From: AC-51 sp963749895 | GTDB taxonomy: Bacteria > Actinomycetota > UBA4738 > HRBIN12 | DNA length: 64,000 nucleotides | Reading direction: 5' to 3' | Assembly: GCA_963749895.1 (NCBI GenBank) | Contig: CAVVOG010000001.1 | Location: 558,001 to 622,000 of the forward strand | Part shown: piece by piece, positions 25,159 through 33,043 of the stretch | Layout of the letters: the number at the start of each line of letters is the position of its first letter | Position numbering within the stretch: position 1 is the first letter of the stretch | Position numbers and translations under genes: made by a program | Notes under the pieces: model-generated | What the model was told of the DNA's origin: nothing | Database searches by the model: none | The model's input: the letters and a program-made list of their open reading frames with translations, nothing else

Positions 25159-25769
25159 CCGTCGCGCGCCGGCGGATCTCCCGCGACCGGCGACAGGTCG
25201 AGCCGGTCGAGCTCGACGCGCGCGAGGGCTTCGTAGCGGCCCTGGCGGATGTCCTCCCAGGGGTCGGGGCTGATCGCCTGGAGCTGCCGGAAGGGGAGGT
25301 CGTCGGCGGCCTGCCGGGCCAGGTACTCCCACACCGCCGGATCGCCGGCCTGCAGCGCCGCCTTCAGCGAGCGCCGCTCGCGCTCGGCGCTCACCCGCAC
25401 CGGGATCCAGAACGCCAGCACCGGCGCGGTCGGCAGCAGCGTGAAGAGGATCCCCACGAGCCGTGCCACCCGCCAGACCTCGTCCTTGCTCTGCTCGCCC
25501 TGCTCCACGGTCGACTCGCCGAGCCCGCCGATCCGGTCCGCGATGAGGTCGAATCCGGCGCCGATCAAGGGCGTGTCGCCGAGCCCACCGATCCAATCGG
25601 CGACACCGGAGATGCTCTGGCCGGTGCTGATCAGGCCGTCGCCGAGCGCCCCGAGGGAGTTGATCCGCTTCGCCGACCAGAGCCCGATCAGCAGGCACAG
25701 CAGGAACCAGGCGATCACGAGGTAGTCGAGGGCGACGATCTTCCGGTAGGCGAGCCGGTTCAACAGCAC
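25155..25769 (-). CDS. Membrane protein of unknown function
   Basis: 204 residues, GTG start. Two transmembrane helices (IVALDYLVIAWFLLCLLIGLW near the N-terminus, split in membrane topology from LVGILFTLLPTAPVLAFWIPV about residue 105-125) enclose a Gly-rich loop with two IGGLG repeats and an amphipathic helix. The C-terminal 80 residues are charged and probably cytoplasmic. It starts one base after the hydrolase stop, so both form an operon with pncB. Family not recognised. Confidence 0.7.
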   Translation of the reverse strand: MLLNRLAYRKIVALDYLVIAWFLLCLLIGLWSAKRINSLGALGDGLISTGQSISGVADWIGGLGDTPLIGAGFDLIADRIGGLGESTVEQGEQSKDEVWRVARLVGILFTLLPTAPVLAFWIPVRVSAERERRSLKAALQAGDPAVWEYLARQAADDLPFRQLQAISPDPWEDIRQGRYEALARVELDRLDLSPVAGDPPARDG

Positions 25770-25770
25770 G

Positions 25771-26940
25771 TCAGGACCCTACGTGCTCGTCGAGGAACCC
25801 GACGATCGCGGTCTCCATCGCCTCCGGGTCGACGTTCCAGCACTCGATGTGGTCGGCCCCGGGGCACGCGATCAGCTCGACGGTATCGGGCTGCAACGCG
25901 GCGAGTGCCTCGCTCGTTGCGATCGGGATCGTGCGGTCCTCCACGCCGTGGAACACGAGGATCGGCAGGTCGAAGATCGACGGGTCGTCCATGTAGTCGA
26001 GCGCGTCCCAGCTCACGTCGAACCGTAGGTCCGCGATCCGCTTCGCGGTCCACGTGAGGGTCGGCGGGATGTTGATCGGACCGACCAAAGGTTCGCGGGA
26101 GGCGTTGTCGTCGACGGTGGCCGAGAAGTCGAGCATCGGCGCGTCGAACACGACCGCGTCCACGTACGGCGCCAGCTCCGACCGCTGCAGGAACGCCGCG
26201 ATCACGCCGCCCCCCATCGAATCCCCGAACAGCGCGACGTCGGCGACCCCCGCGTCCAGCGCGTAGCGGACCGCGGCCTCGAGGTCCTCCCACTCGGTGA
26301 GGCCGTAGCGAAGGAGCCCGCTCGGGTCCTCCGGAGCGCCCGCGTCGTTGCGGTGGGTGATCGTGACGGTGGGATACCCCGCAGCCTCCAGCGCGGGGAG
26401 GAACCGCACGTTGTCCAGGCGCGACATCGAGTTGCCGTGCACCACGATCACCCACGTGTCGTCGGTGCCGTTGACGAACCACGCGGGGTACGTCCCGAGC
26501 GGTCCGTCGATCGCGACCTCCTCGTAGCCCTCGGGCAGAGGGACCTGGTCGATGGCCGGGTAGGCGCGCGCGTCCAGCTGCGCGAGGTCACCCGTGGTCG
26601 GGGTCTCGCCGGTCATGACCCTGAAGGAGCGAGCGACCCCGCCGTCGTTGGCCTCGAGCACGTCGCCGACCCGGCCGTAGCCGTCGTCCCAGCGCAGGCC
26701 GAACTCGCCGTCGAGGTCGAGGCTCCTCGGCCCCTCGCCCTGGGTGGGTCGAAGCACGATCGTGTCGTCGGTGATCGCCGCCACCTCCAGGTCGGGGTCG
26801 AAGTCGGTGGAGGCCCGGCGCTGCTCGCCCGACAGCGCCCGATCGTGGATCACGTTCGAGAAGTACCAGCCGCCGCCGAGGTGGAACACGACGAGGAACA
26901 CCACGATCCCGATCAGCGTCCTGCGGAGCCACCTTGGCAT
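25771..26940 (-). CDS. Membrane-anchored alpha/beta hydrolase
   Basis: 389 residues. An N-terminal helix (TLIGIVVFLVVFHLGGGWYF) anchors it, and the hydrolase core follows from about residue 140: oxyanion region VVHGNSMSR, nucleophile elbow GDSMGGG (Ser), acid in VFHGVEDRTIP and His in CPGADHIECW. Serine hydrolase of the esterase/peptidase-like BAAT or DUF alpha/beta type; the substrate cannot be told. It overlaps the pncB stop by one base, which suggests coupled translation. Confidence 0.87.
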   Translation of the reverse strand: MPRWLRRTLIGIVVFLVVFHLGGGWYFSNVIHDRALSGEQRRASTDFDPDLEVAAITDDTIVLRPTQGEGPRSLDLDGEFGLRWDDGYGRVGDVLEANDGGVARSFRVMTGETPTTGDLAQLDARAYPAIDQVPLPEGYEEVAIDGPLGTYPAWFVNGTDDTWVIVVHGNSMSRLDNVRFLPALEAAGYPTVTITHRNDAGAPEDPSGLLRYGLTEWEDLEAAVRYALDAGVADVALFGDSMGGGVIAAFLQRSELAPYVDAVVFDAPMLDFSATVDDNASREPLVGPINIPPTLTWTAKRIADLRFDVSWDALDYMDDPSIFDLPILVFHGVEDRTIPIATSEALAALQPDTVELIACPGADHIECWNVDPEAMETAIVGFLDEHVGS

Positions 26941-28289
26941 CAGTCCGACCCCCTCGGTTCGACGAGTCCGGCGCGCTCGAGCGCCTCGTCGCGGGTCTCG
27001 TCGGTCAGCGCCCGCAACGCGTCGGAGTGACGGACCAGGACGTGCTCGGGATGGCGCAGGCGCTTGGCCTTCGTCGGCGCCGCCTCCAGGTCGCGTGCGA
27101 AGCGCGTCCGCATCTCGTCCAGCGTCGCCTCCGGGGCGACACGCCGTCCGTCGGTCATCACGGTCTCGAGCAGCGGTTCCCAGCCGTCGGGCCCAGGCTC
27201 GTCGGCCAGGCTCAGGACGTCGTCGGCGCCTGCCGGACCCCGCCAGATCTGCTTGCGGCCCGGGGCCGTCACCTTCGCCGCGGAGAGCTTCATCGTCGGC
27301 TGCCCGTCGTACTCGACGAGCTTGTACACGGTGTCCAGGTACGGGGCGTCGGCCGACACGCCGAGCTGCGTGCCGACACCGAACGCGTCGACCGGCGCGC
27401 CGGCGCGGATCAGCTCGGAGACCTCGTCCTCGTCGAGCCCGCCGCTCGCGAAGATGCGGGCGTGGGCGAGCCCGGCGGCGTCCAGCTGCGCCCGTGACTC
27501 GCGCGCCAACTGGTCGAGGTTCCCGCTGTCCAGCCGGATCCCGATGTGGTCGGTGAGTCCCAGCCCCTGGATCGTCTCGATCGCGTTGCGGACGCCGTTG
27601 GCCGTGTCGTACGTGTCGACCAGGAACGTCGTGCGACGTGGGTGATCCTCGGCGAACGCTCGGAAGGCATCCTCCTCCGAGGGGAAGGCCTCGATGAACG
27701 AGTGCGCCATCGTCCCGGCGACCTCGAGCCCCAGGCGCCTCGCCGCTTCGACGTTCGAGGTCGCGACGAAGCCCACGATCGCGCTCCCCCGCGCGACCGC
27801 GATCGCGGCGTCCAGCCCGTGCGTCCGGCGGAAGGCGAAGTCGACGAGGTCGCGCCCTTCGGCGGCCAGCACGTATCGCGCGGCCTTCGACGCGACCGTG
27901 GTGTGAAGGGTGACGCGGTTCATCAGGTACGTCTCGACCAGCTGCGCGACCGCGATCGGGGCCGTGACCTCCAAGATCGGTTCCTCGCCGTGGACGATCC
28001 GGCCCTCGGGCACCGCGCGCACCTCACCGGCGAACCGCACGTGCGCGAAGTCCTCGAGCGCCCGGTCGTCGAACCCGATCGCGCCCAGGTACCCGAGCTC
28101 CTCGTCGTCGAAGCCGAAGTCCTCGAGGAACTCCAGGCATGACGCGAGCCCGCTCGCGACGAGGAACCCGCGGCGCGAAGGGAGCGAGCGGACGTAGAGG
28201 CTGAACGTTGCCGGCGCGTCCATCCCTCGGCGGAGGTAGCTGGCCGCCATGTTCAGCTCGTAGAGGTCCGTGAGCAGCGCGCCGCGCAT
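26940..28289 (-). CDS. pncB: Nicotinate phosphoribosyltransferase
   Basis: 449 residues. NAPRTase uses nicotinate, PRPP and ATP to make nicotinate mononucleotide for NAD salvage. Recognisable elements are LLTDLYELNMAASYL at the N-terminus, FAFRRTHGLDAAI (site of the phosphorylated His, R-R-T-H-G), GTMAHSFIEAF, LVDTYDT, IRLDSGNL and FGVGTQLGVS. This is the PncB2-like family common in Actinomycetota. TAGGCT lies 7 nt before the ATG with no ribosome site, so the three-gene operon likely starts leaderless. Confidence 0.95.
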   Translation of the reverse strand: MRGALLTDLYELNMAASYLRRGMDAPATFSLYVRSLPSRRGFLVASGLASCLEFLEDFGFDDEELGYLGAIGFDDRALEDFAHVRFAGEVRAVPEGRIVHGEEPILEVTAPIAVAQLVETYLMNRVTLHTTVASKAARYVLAAEGRDLVDFAFRRTHGLDAAIAVARGSAIVGFVATSNVEAARRLGLEVAGTMAHSFIEAFPSEEDAFRAFAEDHPRRTTFLVDTYDTANGVRNAIETIQGLGLTDHIGIRLDSGNLDQLARESRAQLDAAGLAHARIFASGGLDEDEVSELIRAGAPVDAFGVGTQLGVSADAPYLDTVYKLVEYDGQPTMKLSAAKVTAPGRKQIWRGPAGADDVLSLADEPGPDGWEPLLETVMTDGRRVAPEATLDEMRTRFARDLEAAPTKAKRLRHPEHVLVRHSDALRALTDETRDEALERAGLVEPRGSD

Positions 28290-28296
28290 CGATGCG

Positions 28297-28302
28297 AGCC
28301 TA
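28297..28302 (-). promoter_or_regulatory. -10 box of leaderless pncB
   Basis: TAGGCT on the minus strand, 7 nt, then ATG at 28289. Confidence 0.45.
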
Positions 28303-28335
28303 CCCGACCCTGGCCTCGGGCCTCGGCCCTACGGC

Positions 28336-28360
28336 GGGTCCCGGGAAGTCCCGGACGTTC
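28336..28360. promoter_or_regulatory. Direct-repeat motif upstream of hydBGDA
   Basis: GGTCCCGGGAAG then TCCCGGACGTT: TCCCGG occurs twice 10 bp apart. The same arrangement recurs at 38440-38463 before hypA. Read on the other strand the site contains CGGGACTT, which recalls the DosR half-site GGGACTT of mycobacteria. Identity of the binding protein is inference. Confidence 0.45.
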
Positions 28361-28422
28361 GTCGCCGGTGAGAACGACGTTGGCCGACACCATGGTGATA
28401 GCCGCGACCAGGAGGCATCTGT

Positions 28423-29538
28423 ATGCGGTTCATCGATCAGGAAGGGTTGTCTCGGTTGCTCGCGCTGCTGGGTCAGCGCGGTTACGAGGTCATCGGTCCC
28501 ACGGTCCGTGACGGAGCGATCGTCATGGAGCGCGTCGAGGGGATCGACGACCTCCCGCGCGGGGTCAGGGAGTCGCAGGCGCCGGGTCACTACGTGTTGG
28601 AGGAGACGGACGCCGGCAGGCTCTTCGCCTGGGCGCACGGCCCGGACTCCGGGAGACGGTTCCTGTCGCCACCCCGCGAGCCGATCCGCACCGCCCTGCG
28701 AGGACAGGACGGTTCGATCGAACCCCACGCCGAGCGGCTGCCCGACGTGCGTTACGCGTTCGTCGGGCTCCGGGCCTGCGACCTCGCCGCGATCGAGGTT
28801 CAAGACCGAGTGTTCCTGATCGCCGAGCCCTCCTATCGGGCCCGGCGTGAGAACGCCCTGTTCATCGGGGTGAACTGCGAGTTCCCCGGATCGACCTGCT
28901 TCTGCACCTCCATGGGGACGGGTCCTCGGTGCACGGAGGGGTTCGACCTGGCCCTCACGGAGCTCGACGACGGGTTCACGGCGGTGATCGGCACGCCGGC
29001 CGGGGCCGAGCTGCTCGACGCGATCCACGCCGTCGCCGCCGACGAGGTCCAGATCCAATCGTCCCACGCCGCCACGGACCGGGCGAGGGGGGCGATGGGG
29101 CGCGAGCTGGACACGAGCGATCTGCCCGAGCTCCTGTACCGGAACCGGACGCATCCCCGGTGGGAGGACGTCGCGGCTCGCTGCCTCGCCTGCACGAACT
29201 GCACGATGGTCTGCCCCACCTGCTTCTGCCATGACGCGGTCGAGACCGTGTCGCTCGACGGAACGCGCTCGACCCGTGAGCGCCAGTGGGCGAGCTGCTT
29301 CAGCGAGGAGTTCTCCCACATGGCGTCCGGGTCCGTGCGCTCGAGCGTGATGAGCCGGTACCGGCAGTGGCTGACCCACAAGTTCGCCACGTGGTTCGAC
29401 CAGTTCGGCACGAGCGGGTGCGTCGGGTGCGGTCGCTGCATCACGTGGTGTCCCGTGGGGATCGACGTGACCGAGGAGATCGCCGCGATCCGCGTGACCG
29501 ATGGGGAGGTCCGTCTCGCCGAGGAGGTGTCGGCATGA
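28423..29538 (+). CDS. hydB: Group 3b [NiFe] hydrogenase, beta (iron-sulfur) subunit
   Basis: 371 residues, AGGAGG seven bases before the ATG. Sulfhydrogenase beta subunit (HydB/HyhB): N-terminal region with GVNCEFPGSTCFCTSMGTGPRC, then two ferredoxin-type motifs CLACTNCTMVCPTC and CVGCGRCITWCPVG. It passes electrons between the small subunit and the NAD(P)-binding gamma subunit. First gene of a run in which each start overlaps or abuts the previous stop. The enzyme is cytoplasmic and reversible in known members. Confidence 0.93.
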   Translation: MRFIDQEGLSRLLALLGQRGYEVIGPTVRDGAIVMERVEGIDDLPRGVRESQAPGHYVLEETDAGRLFAWAHGPDSGRRFLSPPREPIRTALRGQDGSIEPHAERLPDVRYAFVGLRACDLAAIEVQDRVFLIAEPSYRARRENALFIGVNCEFPGSTCFCTSMGTGPRCTEGFDLALTELDDGFTAVIGTPAGAELLDAIHAVAADEVQIQSSHAATDRARGAMGRELDTSDLPELLYRNRTHPRWEDVAARCLACTNCTMVCPTCFCHDAVETVSLDGTRSTRERQWASCFSEEFSHMASGSVRSSVMSRYRQWLTHKFATWFDQFGTSGCVGCGRCITWCPVGIDVTEEIAAIRVTDGEVRLAEEVSA

Positions 29539-30407
29539 GCCAGATCACGGTGGCCGAGCGGGTCCTCGCGGCCGGCGTCGCGTCGCTTCCGGCCACGATC
29601 CGCAAGGTGAAGGTCGACGCGTACGAGACGTACACGTTCTGGGTCGACATCGCTGACAAGCAGCAACGCCGAGCGTTCCGCTTCGAGCCGGGCCAGATCA
29701 ACATGCTCGGGGTGTTCGGGGTGGGGGAGGTGCCCATCAGCATCAGCTCCGACCCGGACCGGCCTCACCACCTGGCGCACACGGTGCGGGCGTGCGGGCG
29801 CGTGACGAACGCGCTCAAGGCCCTCGGCCCGGGCGACGAGGTCACCGTGCGCGGTCCGTTCGGTCGCCCGTGGCCGCTCCGCAACGCCCGAGGGGGTGAT
29901 CTGCTCGTCGTCGCCGGTGGACTCGGCCTCGCGCCGGTCCGACCGGCGATGCTGCGTGCGATCCGTCACCGCGGGATGTTCCGGCGCGTGATCCTCTTGG
30001 TCGGAGCGCGCAGCCCCGAGCACATGCTGTTCCGCGACGAGCTCGACGCCTGGACGGCCTGGTTCAACCAGCGAGGGGTCGAGATCGTGCAGACGGTGGA
30101 CATCGCCGACGACACGTGGCCGTACGGGGAAGGCGTCGTGACGACCCTGTTCCCCCAGGCGCACCTGGATCCGCGCGCCACCACGGTCTTCACGTGCGGT
30201 CCCGAGATCATGATGTGGTTCGCGGTGCGCGAGCTGCTCAGGATGGGCACACCTCCGAAGAACATCTGGGTCTCGCTCGAGCGGAACATGCACTGCGGCG
30301 TGGGGATCTGCGGACACTGCCAGCTCGGACGATGGTTCCTGTGCACCGACGGGCCCGTGTTCCGCTGGGACACCGTGTCCGATCTGTTGGAGGTCGATGA
30401 GCTATGA
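29535..30407 (+). CDS. hydG: Group 3b [NiFe] hydrogenase, gamma (FAD/NAD(P)) subunit
   Basis: 290 residues. Ferredoxin-NADP reductase fold: ISISSDP (FAD), GDEVTVRGPFGRPWPL, LLVVAGGLGLAPVRP (nucleotide), VFTCGPEIMMWF, and a C-terminal [2Fe-2S] motif CGVGICGHCQLGRWFLC. It exchanges hydride with NAD(P)H and electrons with the beta subunit. The ATG overlaps the hydB stop as ATGA. Confidence 0.94.
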   Translation: MSQITVAERVLAAGVASLPATIRKVKVDAYETYTFWVDIADKQQRRAFRFEPGQINMLGVFGVGEVPISISSDPDRPHHLAHTVRACGRVTNALKALGPGDEVTVRGPFGRPWPLRNARGGDLLVVAGGLGLAPVRPAMLRAIRHRGMFRRVILLVGARSPEHMLFRDELDAWTAWFNQRGVEIVQTVDIADDTWPYGEGVVTTLFPQAHLDPRATTVFTCGPEIMMWFAVRELLRMGTPPKNIWVSLERNMHCGVGICGHCQLGRWFLCTDGPVFRWDTVSDLLEVDEL

Positions 30408-31201
30408 GCGACGCCAGGCCGAGGGTTGCTGTGTTCAAGATGGCGTCGTGCGACGGCTGCCAGCTGCAGCTGCTCGACGCGGAGGAGGCGCTGCTCGAGC
30501 TGGCGGGTGCGATCGAGATCGCGAACTTCGCCGAGGCGTCGTCGCGGATGCTCGGGGGCCCGTACGACGTGACGCTGATCGAGGGGTCGATCTCGACGCC
30601 CGAGCAGATCGAGCAGGTGAAGCAGATCCGCGAGGATACGGGGTTCCTGATCACGATCGGTGCGTGCGCGACGTCCGGTGGGGTCCAGGCGCTCCGCAAC
30701 GGCCGCGACGTGGACGAGTACGTCCGCGCGGTCTACGCGACGCCCGAGTTCATCGACACGCTGGCGACCTCGACACCGGTCGCCGATCACGTGCGGGTCG
30801 ATCTGGAGTTGACGGGATGTCCGGTCGATCGCGGTGAGCTGCTCGCATCGCTCGCGTGGTTGCTCCAGGGTGCCGTCCCACGCCCCCCGACCACCCCGGT
30901 GTGCATCGAGTGCAAGCGTCGGGGGTACGTGTGCGTGGTCGTCACGAGGAGCGAGCCGTGCCTCGGTCCCGTGACGCGCACGGGGTGCGGTGCCCTGTGT
31001 CCCGGGATGAGCCGCGGGTGCTACGGATGCTTCGGTCCGTCCCAGCCGCCGAACGCCGAGGCGCTCGCACGCCGGTTCCTCGAACTCGGCATGACGCCCA
31101 CGCGCGTGGTCGACACGTTCCGTTTCATCAGCGGCTACGCGCCCGCGTTCCGTGAGACGGCCGACCGGCTCGAGCGCGAGCTGGAGGAGGTGGCGACGTG
31201 A
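30404..31201 (+). CDS. hydD: Group 3b [NiFe] hydrogenase, delta (small) subunit
   Basis: 265 residues. Short small subunit with the full proximal-cluster set ASCDGCQLQLL, GACATSGG and TGCPVD, and further Cys in CIECKRRGYVC, EPCLGPVTRTGCGALCPG and CYGCFGP for the medial and distal clusters. No Tat signal, so the enzyme is cytoplasmic. Starts inside the hydG stop by a 4-base overlap. Confidence 0.95.
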   Translation: MSDARPRVAVFKMASCDGCQLQLLDAEEALLELAGAIEIANFAEASSRMLGGPYDVTLIEGSISTPEQIEQVKQIREDTGFLITIGACATSGGVQALRNGRDVDEYVRAVYATPEFIDTLATSTPVADHVRVDLELTGCPVDRGELLASLAWLLQGAVPRPPTTPVCIECKRRGYVCVVVTRSEPCLGPVTRTGCGALCPGMSRGCYGCFGPSQPPNAEALARRFLELGMTPTRVVDTFRFISGYAPAFRETADRLERELEEVAT

Positions 31202-32493
31202 CCCATCGATCGGTGGAGGTGCCGGTCGTCGCACGCGTGGAGGGCGAAGGCGCGCTGCACGTGAAGATCGACGACGACGTCATCACCCATCTCGAGCTCG
31301 AGATCTACGAACCGCCGCGGTTCTTCGAGGCGTTCCTGCGCGGCCGGCACTTCAGCGAGGTGCCCGACATCGTGCCGCGGATCTGCGGGATCTGCCCGGT
31401 CGCGTACCAGATGAGCGCGGTACACGGGCTCGAGCGGCTCTTCGAGGTCGAGGTGCCCGATGGGACGCACGAGCTCCGCAGGTTGCTGTTCGCGGGAGAG
31501 TGGATCGAGAGCCACATGCTCCACGTCCACCTGCTCGCGCTTCCGGACTACCTGGGCTTCGATGACGCGATCCAGCTCGCCCAGGGCGGCTTCAAGCCCC
31601 AGGTCGAGCGAGGTCTCCGGTTGAAGCGTCTCGGCAACGACCTGATGGAGGCGATCGGTGGACGGGAGATCCACCCGGTGAGCCCACGCGTCGGCGGCTT
31701 CTCGAAGGCGGTCTCCTCCCGTCGCCTGCGGGAGTTCCTCCCGCGGATCGACGACGCGATCGCCGACATCCTCGAGATCGCCGACATGGTGGCCACGATC
31801 GAGATGCCGGAGCTTCCCCGACAGGCCGAGCTCGTCGCGCTCACGGATCCGTCCGAGTACGCCATCAACGTCGGATCGATGGCGTCGACGGCGGGACGGG
31901 CCTGGGCGTTCGAGGAGTACGAGTTCGTGACCGAGGAGATCCACGTCGCGCACTCGAACGCGCTGCACTCGGTGTTCCGCGACACCCAGCTCCCGTACTT
32001 CATGGGGCCGCTGGCGCGCGTCATGGTCAACGCCTCCCAGCTCACCCCGGTCGCCGCCGAGGCGGCGGGACGCGCCGGCTTGCGGCTGCCCACCTTCGAC
32101 CCGTTCGCGGGGATGGCGGCTCGCGTCGCGGAGACGGCGCTCGCCCTCGAGGAGAGCAAACGACTGATCGAGGCGTACGAGCCCCCCGACCCGCCGCAGG
32201 CCCCGGTCGTGCCGCGCGCCGGCCGCGCCACATGGGCGACCGAGGCGCCGCGCGGCACGCTCTACCACCGGTACGACGTCGCGGCGGACGGGACGATCGT
32301 GGAGGCGAAGATCATCCCGCCGACGTCGCAGAACCTCCGGCACATCGAGCGGGACCTGTGGGAGTTCCTCCCCGGCGTGCTCGACCGACCCGACGACGAG
32401 CTGACGCGCCTGGCCGAGATGGTCGTGCGGAACTACGACCCGTGCATCAGCTGCGCGACCCACTTCCTCCGGATGGACGTCCAACGAGGATGA
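31198..32493 (+). CDS. hydA: Group 3b [NiFe] hydrogenase, alpha (large, catalytic) subunit
   Basis: 431 residues. The Ni-Fe ligands are RICGICPVAY (L1) and DPCISCATHFL (L2). After the conserved His the chain has nine further residues, which would be removed by the protease encoded next. VARVEGEGAL at the N-terminus and VAHSNALHSV are typical of group 3. Overlaps hydD by four bases and the protease gene by four bases. Confidence 0.96.
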   Translation: MTHRSVEVPVVARVEGEGALHVKIDDDVITHLELEIYEPPRFFEAFLRGRHFSEVPDIVPRICGICPVAYQMSAVHGLERLFEVEVPDGTHELRRLLFAGEWIESHMLHVHLLALPDYLGFDDAIQLAQGGFKPQVERGLRLKRLGNDLMEAIGGREIHPVSPRVGGFSKAVSSRRLREFLPRIDDAIADILEIADMVATIEMPELPRQAELVALTDPSEYAINVGSMASTAGRAWAFEEYEFVTEEIHVAHSNALHSVFRDTQLPYFMGPLARVMVNASQLTPVAAEAAGRAGLRLPTFDPFAGMAARVAETALALEESKRLIEAYEPPDPPQAPVVPRAGRATWATEAPRGTLYHRYDVAADGTIVEAKIIPPTSQNLRHIERDLWEFLPGVLDRPDDELTRLAEMVVRNYDPCISCATHFLRMDVQRG

Positions 32494-32981
32494 GCACGCG
32501 CGTCCGGGTGATCGGCTGCGGCAACCTGAACGCCGGCGACGACGCGCTCGGGGTGGTCGCCGTCGAAGAACTGCGGCTGCGACTGGGCGACGCTCCCGAC
32601 GTGGAGTTCGTGCGAGCCGGTCCGGCACTGGCCCTGCTCGATCTGCTCGATGGCATCGAGGTAGCGTTCGTCGTCGACGCCGTTCGAACGGCCGACGGAA
32701 GACGCGACGCGGGCTCGCTCGTCCGCGTCGAGGCCGGTCCGGACGGGTTCCCGGTGGATCTCAGGCCCTCCTTGTCATCGCACGGGTTCGGGGTCGGGGA
32801 GTCGGTGGGGCTCGCCGGCGCGCTCGGACGGACCCCTCGGGTCGTGTTCCTCGGGATCGAGGCGGCCGACGTCACGGTGGGAAGCGGTCTCTCGCCTCCG
32901 GTCCGTCGCTCCCTCCCGTCCCTGCTCGACCGCCTCGAGACCGAGATCCGGGGGCTCACGTCGGTGGTCCCAGCCGAGTAG
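32490..32981 (+). CDS. Hydrogenase maturation protease (for group 3b enzyme)
   Basis: 163 residues, HycI/HyaD family. VIGCGNLNAGDDALGVVAVEEL carries the first acidic metal ligand, FVVDAVRT the second and SSHGFGVGESVGLA the His. It trims the large-subunit C-terminus once nickel is in place. Its position directly after hydA indicates that this is its target. Confidence 0.9.
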   Translation: MSTRVRVIGCGNLNAGDDALGVVAVEELRLRLGDAPDVEFVRAGPALALLDLLDGIEVAFVVDAVRTADGRRDAGSLVRVEAGPDGFPVDLRPSLSSHGFGVGESVGLAGALGRTPRVVFLGIEAADVTVGSGLSPPVRRSLPSLLDRLETEIRGLTSVVPAE

Positions 32982-32996
32982 GGCCGCGCGGCCCTA
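32979..32996 (+). terminator. Perfect inverted repeat after the group 3b protease gene
   Basis: TAGGGCCG and CGGCCCTA flank CG, forming an 18-bp perfect inverted repeat that includes the stop codon. It may end or attenuate the hydBGDA transcript before the group 1 genes. Confidence 0.5.
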
Positions 32997-33013
32997 CGGG
33001 GCGCTGACGAGCT

Positions 33014-33029
33014 TGTGAAAGCCTTCACA
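33014..33029. promoter_or_regulatory. CRP/FNR-family binding site before group 1 hydrogenase
   Basis: TGTGA-AAGCCT-TCACA is an exact match to the CRP consensus TGTGA-N6-TCACA, in the 62-base gap before the small-subunit gene and ending 14 bases before its ATG at 33044. Mycobacterial CRP and corynebacterial GlxR use this site. Confidence 0.75.
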
Positions 33030-33043
33030 TGGGAGGCCATCAC

